64,000 nt of DNA from the NCBI GenBank assembly GCA_052180195.1, contig CP197469.1. One strand, 5' to 3'. The notes below the pieces were generated by a model. The model was not told the origin of the DNA. It worked only from the letters and a program-made list of their open reading frames with translations, and made no database searches. Positions within the stretch are counted from its first letter, which is position 1, and every line of letters starts with the position of its first letter. Source of the DNA: Gottfriedia sp002574545. GTDB taxonomy: Bacteria > Bacillota > Bacilli > Bacillales > Bacillaceae_G. Both the position numbers and the translations under genes were made by a program. Below, one piece after another: positions 44,941-53,670 of this stretch.

Positions 44941-46386
44941 TTATCTTGTTATCGTAGAATTCCTTGTGAGAATTCCTTTTTTTTGTGTATTAATAATTAT
45001 GTTATCAGTAATCATACTATTTTTTACACGGAAAGCATATATACCATATCCACCTGCATATTCAATTCTGTTGTTTTTCATCACTAGATTATCAAATGCA
45101 GTAAAATTTAACATGTTGTCAATAGAGTATATAAACTTGGAATTTTGTATTCTAACATTTTTTGAATAGATAACTGCTCCTGTTCCATATGTCCCATCAC
45201 TATGGGTACCGATAGCACGAATAACATTTTCAAATATACAATTATCAATAACTATGTTTCTTGATATAGTCCTGTCATAGCCCCCAAATGTTGGAAAGCT
45301 TTTTTTAGTCGCAACTTCAATTTGTATCACTTCATAATTCATATCATTAGTTGAAGAATTATGGTAAACATCTTTGAATGTACAGTTTTTAAAACGAACA
45401 TTAGCACTAGATGAGATTTGGAAGTAATGACCATTTTGACCGTTTTTAACTGTTAAATTTGTGAAAGAGATATTCTTTCCGTGCCCTAAATCAAATGCAC
45501 TAATATTTTTATCTACCCCTACTGGAGCATCTTGAGAATTTAGATCGATTGTTCCTCCAGAAAAATGAATATTTCCCTCGCCGTTATAACCATTTGCGTA
45601 TGATTTGTTTCCCAACTGTCCATTGATAAATACTTTATAACCTGTTCCAAGACGCTTAATGACAGCTTCTGGGTGCATCCTAATGGTCGTGTTTTTGTAT
45701 AAACGTAAATAACCACTCATAGAATATACACCTTTTGGGAAATACAAGTGAACCGAACCTCTAGTTTTGGCAAGATTTAATAATGCTTGTATGGATTTAG
45801 TCTCGTCTGTTCCGTCTCCTTTTAGATTATACGGTGGTAGACTTACGTTAATTTCACGATTTTTTAAATTGGATTTATTAGCAACGTATAGGTCATTGCC
45901 ATCAAATCTAACAGAATGTATTTGTTTTTGATTATTCAAGTATAAGATAACATTGTTCAACTTTGAAGTTCCTACTCTATACCCTTTTCTATCAGAGTGA
46001 TCTAATAAGTCATCGTGCTCAACACTTTTAATATCTTCTAAACCTACTTTATTAAGAATACTTAATATAGCTGCAGCTTGTTCTTTTGAAGTTTTTGTTG
46101 CAGACATTATTAATGTTACTTCATTTGAATTATTAAATTCAAAGCTGTTTTCATTTTTAGCTGAAGTGTCAACAGAAGAAACGTTACTTCCATTTTTACT
46201 TGTGATAAAAGTAATTGATACAACTACACAAACAAAGAAAACTCCCATTCCTACTATCAGCTTTTTTGAGCGTGTTTTCAACCATAGAAGTATTAAAAAT
46301 GCTGGTGGAATCATAAAAAACATTAGTATAAGAAACCATGTTTTTAGATAAAATGGTTGTTCTTCTTTATACAACTTAAAAAACAT
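44941..46386 (-). CDS. Membrane-anchored right-handed beta-helix (pectate-lyase-like) protein
   Basis: A 481-residue surface protein. Two hydrophobic segments (about 14-36 and 43-62) anchor it, followed by a Ser/Asn-rich linker, a small alpha/beta domain (about 85-165) and a parallel beta-helix (about 170-481) with the pectate-lyase-3 opening NLKGDGTDETKSIQALLNLA and repeated IxIxNxxF/NVRFKNCTF coils. Such proteins cleave or bind anionic polysaccharides; depolymerase or phage-tailspike-like activity on the polymer made by the neighbouring transferase is possible. Convergent with that gene. AAGGAGATG context: GGAG lies 6-7 bases before the start. Confidence 0.82.
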   Translation of the reverse strand: MFFKLYKEEQPFYLKTWFLILMFFMIPPAFLILLWLKTRSKKLIVGMGVFFVCVVVSITFITSKNGSNVSSVDTSAKNENSFEFNNSNEVTLIMSATKTSKEQAAAILSILNKVGLEDIKSVEHDDLLDHSDRKGYRVGTSKLNNVILYLNNQKQIHSVRFDGNDLYVANKSNLKNREINVSLPPYNLKGDGTDETKSIQALLNLAKTRGSVHLYFPKGVYSMSGYLRLYKNTTIRMHPEAVIKRLGTGYKVFINGQLGNKSYANGYNGEGNIHFSGGTIDLNSQDAPVGVDKNISAFDLGHGKNISFTNLTVKNGQNGHYFQISSSANVRFKNCTFKDVYHNSSTNDMNYEVIQIEVATKKSFPTFGGYDRTISRNIVIDNCIFENVIRAIGTHSDGTYGTGAVIYSKNVRIQNSKFIYSIDNMLNFTAFDNLVMKNNRIEYAGGYGIYAFRVKNSMITDNIIINTQKKGILTRNSTITR

Positions 46387-46504
46387 CTCCTTATTCAGTA
46401 TTCGTTAATATTTGTCATGTCTATTTATTGTGGTAACTAAATTAACAATATTTATGTCAATAAAAAAAAGTGAAAAAGTTCCTTTTTGAACATGAAAAAA
46501 CTCC

Positions 46505-46547
46505 TTATAAATAGGTTGGGTAGTTCGGTCAAAATGCCTATTTATAA
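46505..46547. repeat. Inverted repeat upstream of the beta-helix gene
   Basis: TTATAAATAGG/CCTATTTATAA, an 11-base perfect stem with a 21-base loop in the gene-free stretch 46387-46781. No T-run, so regulatory or relic origin is open. Confidence 0.5.
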
Positions 46548-46781
46548 AAGAGTGTGTATAGATAAGAATATCACATATTTTTTATTAAATGAACGGTTAT
46601 TAATCAATTTGATAATTCGTGTAATTGTTTTTAAAATGTTAATGACTTAGCAAAAGTTTAACTGACAAAGAAATAGTTTATACTTATGTTTTAATAATAA
46701 TATTTTAATCAATACTTATGTGGTTAAAGTATTCGTCCACTAAATACTAAAGCACTGTCAAAAACTAGATATAAGGGGTAA

Positions 46782-46985
46782 ATGGATGAAAACAATCAAG
46801 AAAGTATCAACAATGCTGCCACGATTTTTCATGAAGATGAAGATTTATTAATATGGGGACCTACGAATAAAAAAAGAGAAACCTTAAGTTTCTCTTTAAT
46901 GCAAATGATATTTAGTAATAAAAAATACTTGTTATATTTGATTAAAATCGAAGAAAAAAAATATATAGAAAAATCGACTATATGA
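46782..46985 (+). CDS. Possible small hypothetical protein (67 residues)
   Basis: ATG behind AAGGGG (5-base spacing). Acidic N-terminal half (MDENNQESINNAATIFHEDEDLL), then a lysine-rich, partly hydrophobic tail. No family recognised; it ends two bases before the convergent DUF2512 gene. May be real but weak. Confidence 0.35.
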   Translation: MDENNQESINNAATIFHEDEDLLIWGPTNKKRETLSFSLMQMIFSNKKYLLYLIKIEEKKYIEKSTI

Positions 46986-46987
46986 GG

Positions 46988-47431
46988 CTATTCTTTAATT
47001 TTTTCTTCTTTAATATCAGGAGTCAATTCTTCTGATGCCTCTGTTTGATAACGTAAATTCCCAGTTGATACATTCTCTCGATGCTCTGTATTTTTAATAA
47101 CATGATTATAAACATATTTATGAAAAAAGATTTCAAACAAACCTATTCCAATTGCAGAAATTAAAGCTGGTGTAAACATGCTACCACCATATGTTTTAGA
47201 TCCCATATACCAAATGATTAAGAATGCTATTCCTACATCGGCTATTGTTGCTACTGTATTATTTGTTTTAGATAAGATCAACATATCACCAACGATATAT
47301 GCGATTACCCCTAAAACTAACGTTATTAGAAATACATTTCTAAATGCCATATCGTATCCGATACCTAAAATTATATATAGTAATGCAAGACAGGCAATAA
47401 ATTTAATGACAAATGCTTTTATATGTTTCAT
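46988..47431 (-). CDS. DUF2512 (YndM-like) membrane protein
   Basis: A 147-residue protein with four membrane segments in the first 105 residues (FIACLALLYIILGIGYDM, NVFLITLVLGVIAYIVGD, ADVGIAFLIIWYMG, ALISAIGIGLFEIFFH) and a hydrophilic tail, the DUF2512 pattern typical of Bacillus. Function unknown. GGAGG precedes the ATG. Confidence 0.85.
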   Translation of the reverse strand: MKHIKAFVIKFIACLALLYIILGIGYDMAFRNVFLITLVLGVIAYIVGDMLILSKTNNTVATIADVGIAFLIIWYMGSKTYGGSMFTPALISAIGIGLFEIFFHKYVYNHVIKNTEHRENVSTGNLRYQTEASEELTPDIKEEKIKE

Positions 47432-47492
47432 AGAAATCCCTCCTGAACTTATTATGAGAAATTTGTTTCACATATATTCTGTTCATATATAA

Positions 47493-47519
47493 AAAATCCA
47501 CCTATTTAATAGGTGGACA
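47493..47519 (-). terminator. Terminator of the DUF3231 gene
   Basis: TCCACCTATT/AATAGGTGGA stem (47497-47517) followed on the minus strand by TTTTTT. Confidence 0.85.
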
Positions 47520-47525
47520 AATTTC

Positions 47526-48077
47526 TTAATGTTGTTGTTGTTTTGTTTCAAAATGAAGAGGTGGTGGAACTAACCAACCTTTAGTTTTCATGATTTGTAG
47601 TAGTGCCGCTCCATCTTTTGCTTTTTTTGCCCCAAAACTAGCAAACATAGTGCCAATATCTTCACGAATTGATTGGCTCATTAATGCAGCATCGGCCGAT
47701 ACTCCAGCTGCTATTCCAGCAGCAACCATGTAAGCGATTTGAGCATCTTGAAACCTAGCTCCTGCTGGAATTTGTTCTAAATCGGCTTCTGGTCGTTCTG
47801 ATGGAGTAGGAGGAACTGCAATATCATTATGTAAAAGAACTTCCTCAATTTCTTTTATTGCAGGTTTCATTGAATTTTCAATTACTTGTTTTAAAAATGC
47901 TCTTAACTCTTCATCACCAGTATGGTTAATATAAACTTGGTACGTATCTACACCAGCTTTAGTAGCTGATAGATGACTCCATAGACCGTATACTTCTCCG
48001 TAATGTAAAGGCTCATTTTGTGGATTGCCACTTAATACTCCCATTATAAATTTACTTCCCTTCTCAAATAAATTCAT
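47526..48077 (-). CDS. DUF3231 family protein
   Basis: A 183-residue, mostly helical protein matching DUF3231: a ferritin-like four-helix layout with HYGEVYGLWSHLSATKAGVDTYQVYINHTGD near the N-terminus and GAKKAKDGAALLQIMKTKGWLVPPP near the C-terminus. Such proteins are common in Bacillus, often in sporulation or stress contexts; biochemical role unknown. AAGGAG 7 bases before the ATG; separate from the DUF2512 gene by the terminator. Confidence 0.85.
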   Translation of the reverse strand: MNLFEKGSKFIMGVLSGNPQNEPLHYGEVYGLWSHLSATKAGVDTYQVYINHTGDEELRAFLKQVIENSMKPAIKEIEEVLLHNDIAVPPTPSERPEADLEQIPAGARFQDAQIAYMVAAGIAAGVSADAALMSQSIREDIGTMFASFGAKKAKDGAALLQIMKTKGWLVPPPLHFETKQQQH

Positions 48078-48288
48078 ACTAATCTCCTTATAAAGAGGTA
48101 GGTACGAAAATTATTATGGAACCTTTGGATTGTTTTATACTATTTATTTATATGAGCAATGTCTCATATTAAAAAGGATTGCATTACCTTTTATATTTTA
48201 ACTAGCTAAATGCACAGAACTTAGATTAGCTTTTTTTTAGATATAGATAACATGAATTATAAATCAATTGAAATCGACTAGTGTTTAA

Positions 48289-48441
48289 AAGATTATCTAT
48301 TTTTTGATTGAATTTAAAACGAGATATTGGGAAAAGTATGGTTTGTTTGGTGAGAAATTAGTTACTGATTTTCCTATTAAGAGTTCATATTTTCCAAATC
48401 ATGATTATGGGGAAGAAATTTATCCAATTAAAAAGAATTAG
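48289..48441 (+). pseudogene. Flavin amine oxidase remnant
   Basis: Reads KIIYFLIEFKTRYWEKYG, then LFGEKLVTDFPIKSSYFPNHD and a short tail to TAG. This matches the internal block KxxLxFKTRFWEKxGxxGGxSVTDLPIRxxYYPxHNF of flavin monoamine/L-amino-acid oxidases. About 50 of about 480 codons remain, with no start. The rest of 48078-48545 shows no gene. Confidence 0.65.
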
Positions 48442-48546
48442 AACGATGTATTAAATATTCAGTAATCAAAAAATTTTAAAATTTTATTTTTTCTAATAAA
48501 TCCAACAATGAAAGCGTTATCTTAATAAAAACGTTTGAATTCGCAT

Positions 48547-48575
48547 ATTGACAATCTGTTTACTAGGATTTATGA
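48547..48575 (+). promoter_or_regulatory. Sigma-A promoter of the met operon
   Basis: TTGACA (48547-48552), exactly 17 bases, then TATGAT (48570-48575), about 28 bases before the S-box aptamer. Confidence 0.85.
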
Positions 48576-48603
48576 TTCTTTTAAAGAAATTACATAACTC
48601 AAA

Positions 48604-48758
48604 CTTATCGAGAGTGACTGAGGGATCAGGCCCTATGACGTCCGGCAACCTCCTTTTTAAGGAACGGTGCCACTTCCTGCAGAATGAATTCATTCTGAAA
48701 GATAAGTCGAAAACAATTGTTTCCGATGCCTCTTTCTGAATGAAAGAGGCTTTTTTTT
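48604..48758 (+). promoter_or_regulatory. SAM-I (S-box) riboswitch with terminator
   Basis: Aptamer 48604-48706: P1 CTTATC/GATAAG, the hallmark AGGGATCAGGCCCTATGACG and CCGGCAACC core, the P3 stem with TTAAGGAACGGTGCCA, and P4 TGCAGAATGAATTCATTCTG. An expression platform follows with the terminator GCCTCTTTC/GAAAGAGGC plus T-run (48728-48758). High S-adenosylmethionine folds the aptamer and stops transcription, so the downstream genes are induced by methionine/SAM shortage. Confidence 0.96.
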
Positions 48759-48783
48759 ACCTAAAACTAATAGGAGGTTATTC

Positions 48784-49817
48784 ATGATTCGTGTAGATCA
48801 TCTAGTAAAAGAGTATAAAACGAAAAAAAATACAATTATAGGCGTACATGATGTCTCTCTTACGATTGAAAAAGGCGAAATATTCGGTATAGTCGGATAT
48901 AGCGGAGCAGGGAAAAGTTCACTTCTAAGATGTTTAAATTTTTTAGAAAAGCCTACTTCGGGAAATGTATATATTGACGGTGTGAATTTAATTCACTTTC
49001 AACTAAAGAGTTAAGGAAAGAGCGTCAGAAAATTGGCATGATTTTTCAACACTTTTATTTAGTTTCTTCTAAAACTGTGTTTGAGAATATAGCATTTGCT
49101 TTAAAAGCTGCTAACAAATCCAAGGTGGAAATTGAAAAAAGGGTACTGGAATTACTTGAATTAGTTGGCCTTTCTGATAAAAGGGATGTTTATCCTTCCC
49201 AGCTTAGTGGTGGTCAAAAGCAGCGTGTCGGGATTGCTCGAGCACTAGCAAATGAACCGCATGTACTTCTTTGTGATGAAGCAACATCAGCGCTTGACCC
49301 AAGCACAACAAAATCGATCCTACAATTACTTAGAAAAATAAACAAAGAACTAGGATTAACGATTGTTCTTATTACACATGAAATGGATGTTGTAAAAGAT
49401 GTCTGTGACCGAATTGCTGTAATGCAAGATGGCAGAATAATTGAAATTGGCCCAGTATACGATATATTCGCAAAACCAAAAGAGGCTTTAACAAAGGACT
49501 TTATTAACACGATTTTACAATTTGAACTACCTGAACATTTGCTAAAAAACAGCAAGGGAACAGTAATCAAAATAACGTTCAAAGGAAATGTAGCGGAAGA
49601 ATCCGTTGTGTCTGATATGCTTCAACAATTTAAGGTAAAAGGGAATATTCTTCATGGGAAAATTGAGTATATTCAAGAAACTCCACTCGGAATTTTTATA
49701 ATGGAGATTTCAGGAGAACAAGCAGAAGTATTAAAAGCAATTGCGTATATTCAAGATCGAACAAACAACTTGGAGGTGATTTTAGGTGATCGAATCGCTA
49801 TTAACGTTACTGCCTGA
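48784..49817 (+). pseudogene. metN: Methionine ABC transporter ATP-binding protein MetN, broken by a 1-base frameshift
   Basis: The first 77 codons (48784-49014) hold the Walker A motif GYSGAGKSS and end in a premature stop; the rest continues in another frame with Q-loop MIFQHF, signature LSGGQKQR, Walker B LLCDEATSALD, H-loop ITHEMD and the C-terminal NIL methionine-sensing domain (about 265-340). Adding one T to the TTT at 48997-48999 restores ...HFSTKELRKERQKIGMIFQ, so a single deletion in a T-run explains it. Could be a genuine mutation, phase variation or a sequencing error. Downstream of the S-box; overlaps metI by 32 bases. Confidence 0.9.
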
Positions 49818-50448
49818 TTTAGATAAAGCATTTTTTGAAACGATATATATGGTGCTGATTGCTCTTGCAGTTGCCATCATTATTGGACTCCCACTTGGCA
49901 TTCTTTTATTTGTTACAGATAAAGATTTATTTTTAGAAAATAGAGGACTTAAATCTATTTTAGGATTTATTGTGAATATGGTTCGTTCCATCCCATTTAT
50001 TATTTTGCTAGTCGCACTTTTACCAATTACGAATTTTCTAACAGGAAGTACAATTGGTCCAACGGCTGCTAGTGTATCTTTATCTGTTGCTGGGATTCCG
50101 TTTTTTGCTAGAATCGTAGAAACATCTCTAAGAGAAACAAATAAAGGGATCATCGAAGCCGCAGTAGCGGTAGGAGCAACACCTTGGATGATTATAAAAG
50201 ATGTATTACTATCTGAAGCTCGTCCAAGTATTATTCAAGGGATTACACTTACGACGATTAGTTTAATTGGATATTCTGCTATGGCTGGTATTATCGGCGG
50301 TGGGGGGATAGGAGACCTTGCCATTCGCTTTGGTTACTATCGATACGATAATACTGTCATGTTAACAACAATTGTTGTGTTAATTTGTTTAGTTCAGCTA
50401 ATTCAACTTGCAGGTGATCTAATTGCCCGAAAAGTAGATAAGCGTTAA
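49786..50448 (+). CDS. metI: Methionine ABC transporter permease MetI
   Basis: A 220-residue permease with five membrane segments and the EAA loop EAAVAVGATPWMIIKDVLL-SEARP that docks on MetN. GTG start at 49786 with TTGGAGG upstream, inside the 3' end of metN (overlap typical of met operons). Imports D- and L-methionine with MetN and MetQ; the S-box leader controls the operon. Confidence 0.93.
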   Translation: MIESLLTLLPDLDKAFFETIYMVLIALAVAIIIGLPLGILLFVTDKDLFLENRGLKSILGFIVNMVRSIPFIILLVALLPITNFLTGSTIGPTAASVSLSVAGIPFFARIVETSLRETNKGIIEAAVAVGATPWMIIKDVLLSEARPSIIQGITLTTISLIGYSAMAGIIGGGGIGDLAIRFGYYRYDNTVMLTTIVVLICLVQLIQLAGDLIARKVDKR

Positions 50449-50482
50449 GTACATACTATTTCTGATTTGGAGGATCATTCAA

Positions 50483-51319
50483 ATGAAAAAATTACTACTT
50501 GCTTTAGTCTTTCTATTGTCTATAAACCTTTTTGCAGCATGTGGCAAGACAGATAAAACTTCATCAAAAAATAATACGGATAAGAAGAACATCACAATTG
50601 GTGCGACTTCTGGACCATATAGTGACATGGTTTCAAATGCAATTAAGCCTATTCTTGAAAAGAAAGGTTATAAAGTAAAGGTTGTTGAGTTTAGTGATTA
50701 TATTCAACCAAATATCGCATTAGGAAATGGTAATTTAGATGCTAACCTATTCCAACATAAAATTTATATGGAGAATTTTGCAAAAGAGCATAATTTGAAG
50801 TTGTCTGAGTTGATCGTAGTACCAACAGCACCGATGGGTGTTTTTTCGAATAAGTTTAAGTCTGTTGATAAAATTGCTGATGGCGCAACAATAGCAATCC
50901 CTAATGATCCTGTAAACCTTGCAAGAGCATTAGGTGTTTTAGAGGATTCGAAATTAATTAAAATTGATCCAAAAGTTGATCCTTTAACAGCATCTGAAAA
51001 GGACATAAAGGATAATCCGAAAAAACTTCAATTCAAACCAATTGAAGCAGCACAACTACCAAGAGCAGTACAAAGTGTAGATGTATCACTTGTACCAGGT
51101 AACTTTGCACTTGCAGCAAAAATGAAATTATCTGATGCATTGGCACTTGAAAATATGCCAGATCTTTATCGAAATAGAGTTGTTGTTAACACAAAAGACG
51201 CGGACTCAACTTTTGCAAAAGACATTAAAGCAGCTGTAGAATCTAGCGATTTTGAAAAAACAATTGATGAGCAATTTAATGGATTCGGAAAACCTAAGTG
51301 GATGCTTGAACGAAAATAA
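50483..51319 (+). CDS. metQ: Methionine-binding lipoprotein MetQ
   Basis: A 278-residue NlpA-family lipoprotein: signal peptide with lipobox ending in C20 (NLFAACG), then a two-lobed binding domain with TSGPYSDMVSNAIKPILEKKGYKV, NANLFQH-type DANLFQHKIYMENF and the NDPVNLARALGVLED motif. Delivers methionine to MetNI at the membrane outer face. Starts 34 bases after metI with TTGGAGG. Confidence 0.95.
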   Translation: MKKLLLALVFLLSINLFAACGKTDKTSSKNNTDKKNITIGATSGPYSDMVSNAIKPILEKKGYKVKVVEFSDYIQPNIALGNGNLDANLFQHKIYMENFAKEHNLKLSELIVVPTAPMGVFSNKFKSVDKIADGATIAIPNDPVNLARALGVLEDSKLIKIDPKVDPLTASEKDIKDNPKKLQFKPIEAAQLPRAVQSVDVSLVPGNFALAAKMKLSDALALENMPDLYRNRVVVNTKDADSTFAKDIKAAVESSDFEKTIDEQFNGFGKPKWMLERK

Positions 51320-51410
51320 TTAATAGTCTTTAGTTTAGAGAAAGAGTTTTTAATTATAAATCCAACTTAATCTATTGGAAAACTGTAGTATAATAGAGGA
51401 GAGATTAATA

Positions 51411-52460
51411 GTGAAATATGGATTTTGGTTACCGATTTTTGGGGGCTGGTTACGTAATGTAGAAGATGAAAATATGCCACCTACTTTTGATTATGCAAAG
51501 GAAGTCATTCAGTCGGCTGAAAAATGGGGTTTCTCAACTACTTTAATTGCTGAGTTATATTTAAACGATATTAAAGGACCAGAGAGCGATTCCCTTGAAG
51601 CGTGGTCAACAGCAGCGGCATTAGCTGCTGTGACGGAAAAAATCGAAATTATGACTGCAATTCGTCCAGGTTTCCATAATCCAGCAGTAGCAGCAAAAAT
51701 GGCTGCAAACATTGATCATATCAGTAACGGTCGTTTTACACTTAATGTTGTATCAGCCTGGTGGGCAGAGGAAGCTCGACAATATGGCGGTATTTTTACA
51801 GAACATGATGAGCGTTATGCTCGTACAGATGAGTTTATTGACGTACTTAAAGGGCTATGGACAGAAGAAACATTCAATTATTCTGGTAAATATTACGATT
51901 TAAAAGACACGAAGCTTGCTCCAAAACCTGTTCAAAGACCAAACCCGATTCTGTATGCAGGTGGGGAAAGTGAAAAAGGGAAGCAAACAATTGTTGAAAA
52001 ATGTGACGCATATGTTATGCACGGGGGAACAGTTGAAGAAATTAAACAGAAAATAGCAGATATGAAGGTACGTCGTGAACAAACTGGCAATGCACCATTA
52101 AGTTCTTTCGGTATGGCCGCGTATGTTATTTGTAGAGATACAGGAGAAGAAGCTTTGGCTGAACTAGAGAAAATTACGACTGTGAAAGATTCAAGTGGTT
52201 ATGCTGGATTTAAAGACTTCACGACAAAATCACAATTAGAACAACAAATCCAATTGCAAGATTACTCTGTTTCTAATCGTGGTCTTAGACCAAATCTAGT
52301 AGGAACACCTGAGCAAATTGCAGATCGAATTTTACAATATGAAGAAGCTGGCTTAGACTTATTATTATTACAATTTTCACCTCAACTAGAAGAGATGGAA
52401 CGCTTTTCTAAGCAGGTTATGCCATTAGTAGAACAAAAACGTAGTTTAATAAAAAGCTAG
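51411..52460 (+). CDS. LLM-class FMN-dependent monooxygenase (SfnG/SsuD-like)
   Basis: A 349-residue luciferase-like TIM-barrel monooxygenase. It opens with KYGFWLPIFGGWLRN and has FSTTLIAELYLND, TAIRPGFHNPAVAAKMAANIDHISNGRFTLNVVSAWW and the KLAPKPVQRPNPILYAGGESEKG flavin site, all typical of the dimethylsulfone monooxygenase SfnG / alkanesulfonate monooxygenase SsuD group, which release sulfite or sulfinates from organosulfur compounds using FMNH2. GTG 51411 is used (GAGGAGAG 7-8 bases upstream), not the in-frame start at 51375. It follows metQ without a clear terminator, so it lies in the S-box operon and would be induced in sulfur/methionine starvation. Confidence 0.87.
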   Translation: MKYGFWLPIFGGWLRNVEDENMPPTFDYAKEVIQSAEKWGFSTTLIAELYLNDIKGPESDSLEAWSTAAALAAVTEKIEIMTAIRPGFHNPAVAAKMAANIDHISNGRFTLNVVSAWWAEEARQYGGIFTEHDERYARTDEFIDVLKGLWTEETFNYSGKYYDLKDTKLAPKPVQRPNPILYAGGESEKGKQTIVEKCDAYVMHGGTVEEIKQKIADMKVRREQTGNAPLSSFGMAAYVICRDTGEEALAELEKITTVKDSSGYAGFKDFTTKSQLEQQIQLQDYSVSNRGLRPNLVGTPEQIADRILQYEEAGLDLLLLQFSPQLEEMERFSKQVMPLVEQKRSLIKS

Positions 52461-52473
52461 AAGGGGATATAAA

Positions 52474-53430
52474 ATGAGTAAGGTTTACGTAATACATGAA
52501 AACAGTGAGTGGACAATTCATTTAACAAAAAGATTAGAGGAGCTTGGCGTTCCTTATGAGGAATGGCATTTAGACGAAGGTACGGTAGATTTATCAACAG
52601 AACCACCAGAAGGGATCTTTTATAGCCGAATGAGTGCTTCCTCACATACACGTGATCATCGTTTTGCAGCTGAATTTACTAATCAAGTATTAGCTTGGCT
52701 TGAAGCACATGGTCGTACGGTGTTAAATGGAACGAATGCGCTAAAGTTAGAAGTTAGTAAAGTACTACAATACTTAGAGCTAAATAAGTATGGTGTTAAA
52801 ACTCCAAAAACGATTGCAGCTGTTGGGAAAGAAAACATTCTTAAAGCAGCTAATAGCTTTGTGGGACAATCGTTTATCACAAAGCATAATCGTGCTGGTA
52901 AAGGCTTGGGTGTCCAATTATTCCATAGTGTTGAAGCTTTAAAAGCTTATGTCGAAGGACCGACTTTTGAAGAACCAGTCGATGGTATTACACTTATTCA
53001 AGAATACATCAAATCACCTGAAAGCTACATCACTCGTTGCGAGTTTGTTGGTGGAAACTTTGTTTATGCTGTTAAAGTAGATACTTCAGAAGGTTTTGAA
53101 CTATGTCCAGCGGATGCATGCCAAATTGGTGATTTATTCTGTCCGGTAGGAGAAGAAGTAGAAGAGAAGCCTAAATTCCAAATTGTTGAAGGTTTCGACG
53201 ACAAAATTATAGAGAAATATAAAGAAGTTTTAGAAAAAAATAGGATACAAGTTGCCGGAATTGAATTTATACGAGATGCTGAAGGTGAAATTTATACTTA
53301 CGATATCAATACAAACACAAACTATAATTCTGATGCCGAAGCAAAAGCTGGAAAATTTGGCATGCTAGAATTAGCTTTATTCCTAAAGAAGACTCTGGAA
53401 GAAAAATACAGTACCACAACAGCGTCTTAG
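52474..53430 (+). CDS. ATP-grasp ligase (RimK/glutamate-ligase-like)
   Basis: A 318-residue ATP-grasp enzyme. The N-terminal Rossmann-like part (about 1-90), the ATP-binding strand FITKHNRAGKGLGVQLF (near 129), the IQEYIKSPESYITRCEFVGG segment and the metal-binding DINTNTNYN near the C-terminus (about 284) are visible. It links a carboxylate to an amine via acyl phosphate. It starts 14 bases after the monooxygenase gene with AGGGG and ends the operon. Partner and product unknown; its position suggests tagging or processing a sulfur-containing amino-acid metabolite. Confidence 0.85.
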   Translation: MSKVYVIHENSEWTIHLTKRLEELGVPYEEWHLDEGTVDLSTEPPEGIFYSRMSASSHTRDHRFAAEFTNQVLAWLEAHGRTVLNGTNALKLEVSKVLQYLELNKYGVKTPKTIAAVGKENILKAANSFVGQSFITKHNRAGKGLGVQLFHSVEALKAYVEGPTFEEPVDGITLIQEYIKSPESYITRCEFVGGNFVYAVKVDTSEGFELCPADACQIGDLFCPVGEEVEEKPKFQIVEGFDDKIIEKYKEVLEKNRIQVAGIEFIRDAEGEIYTYDINTNTNYNSDAEAKAGKFGMLELALFLKKTLEEKYSTTTAS

Positions 53431-53451
53431 TTTGCAATTGCATTACAAATA

Positions 53452-53491
53452 GAAGGCTCAAACTTAAGTGAAAACAGGGTTTGGGCCTTTT
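53452..53491 (+). terminator. Terminator of the met operon
   Basis: AGGCTCAAAC pairs with GTTTGGGCCT and runs into TTTTT. Confidence 0.85.
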
Positions 53492-53670
53492 TATGTTTAG
53501 ATTTTTTAGTAACTTTTACCGTTTCCAACTTTTTTCTTGGAAATGCTTTTGTAATAGCGATATTCTTAAAGCTATTAAAATAGGAAATCCTTACTAGTTT
53601 TTAGTATAATAGCGATATATGTTGCAATATGCCTAAAAATACTTCATATTTGTTAAAAAGGAGGTTCGAT

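Noticed and set aside
44867..45169. 100-codon plus-strand frame opposite the end of the beta-helix gene
   Set aside because: Antisense shadow of a real gene and of the terminator; hydrophobic content reflects the complementary strand.
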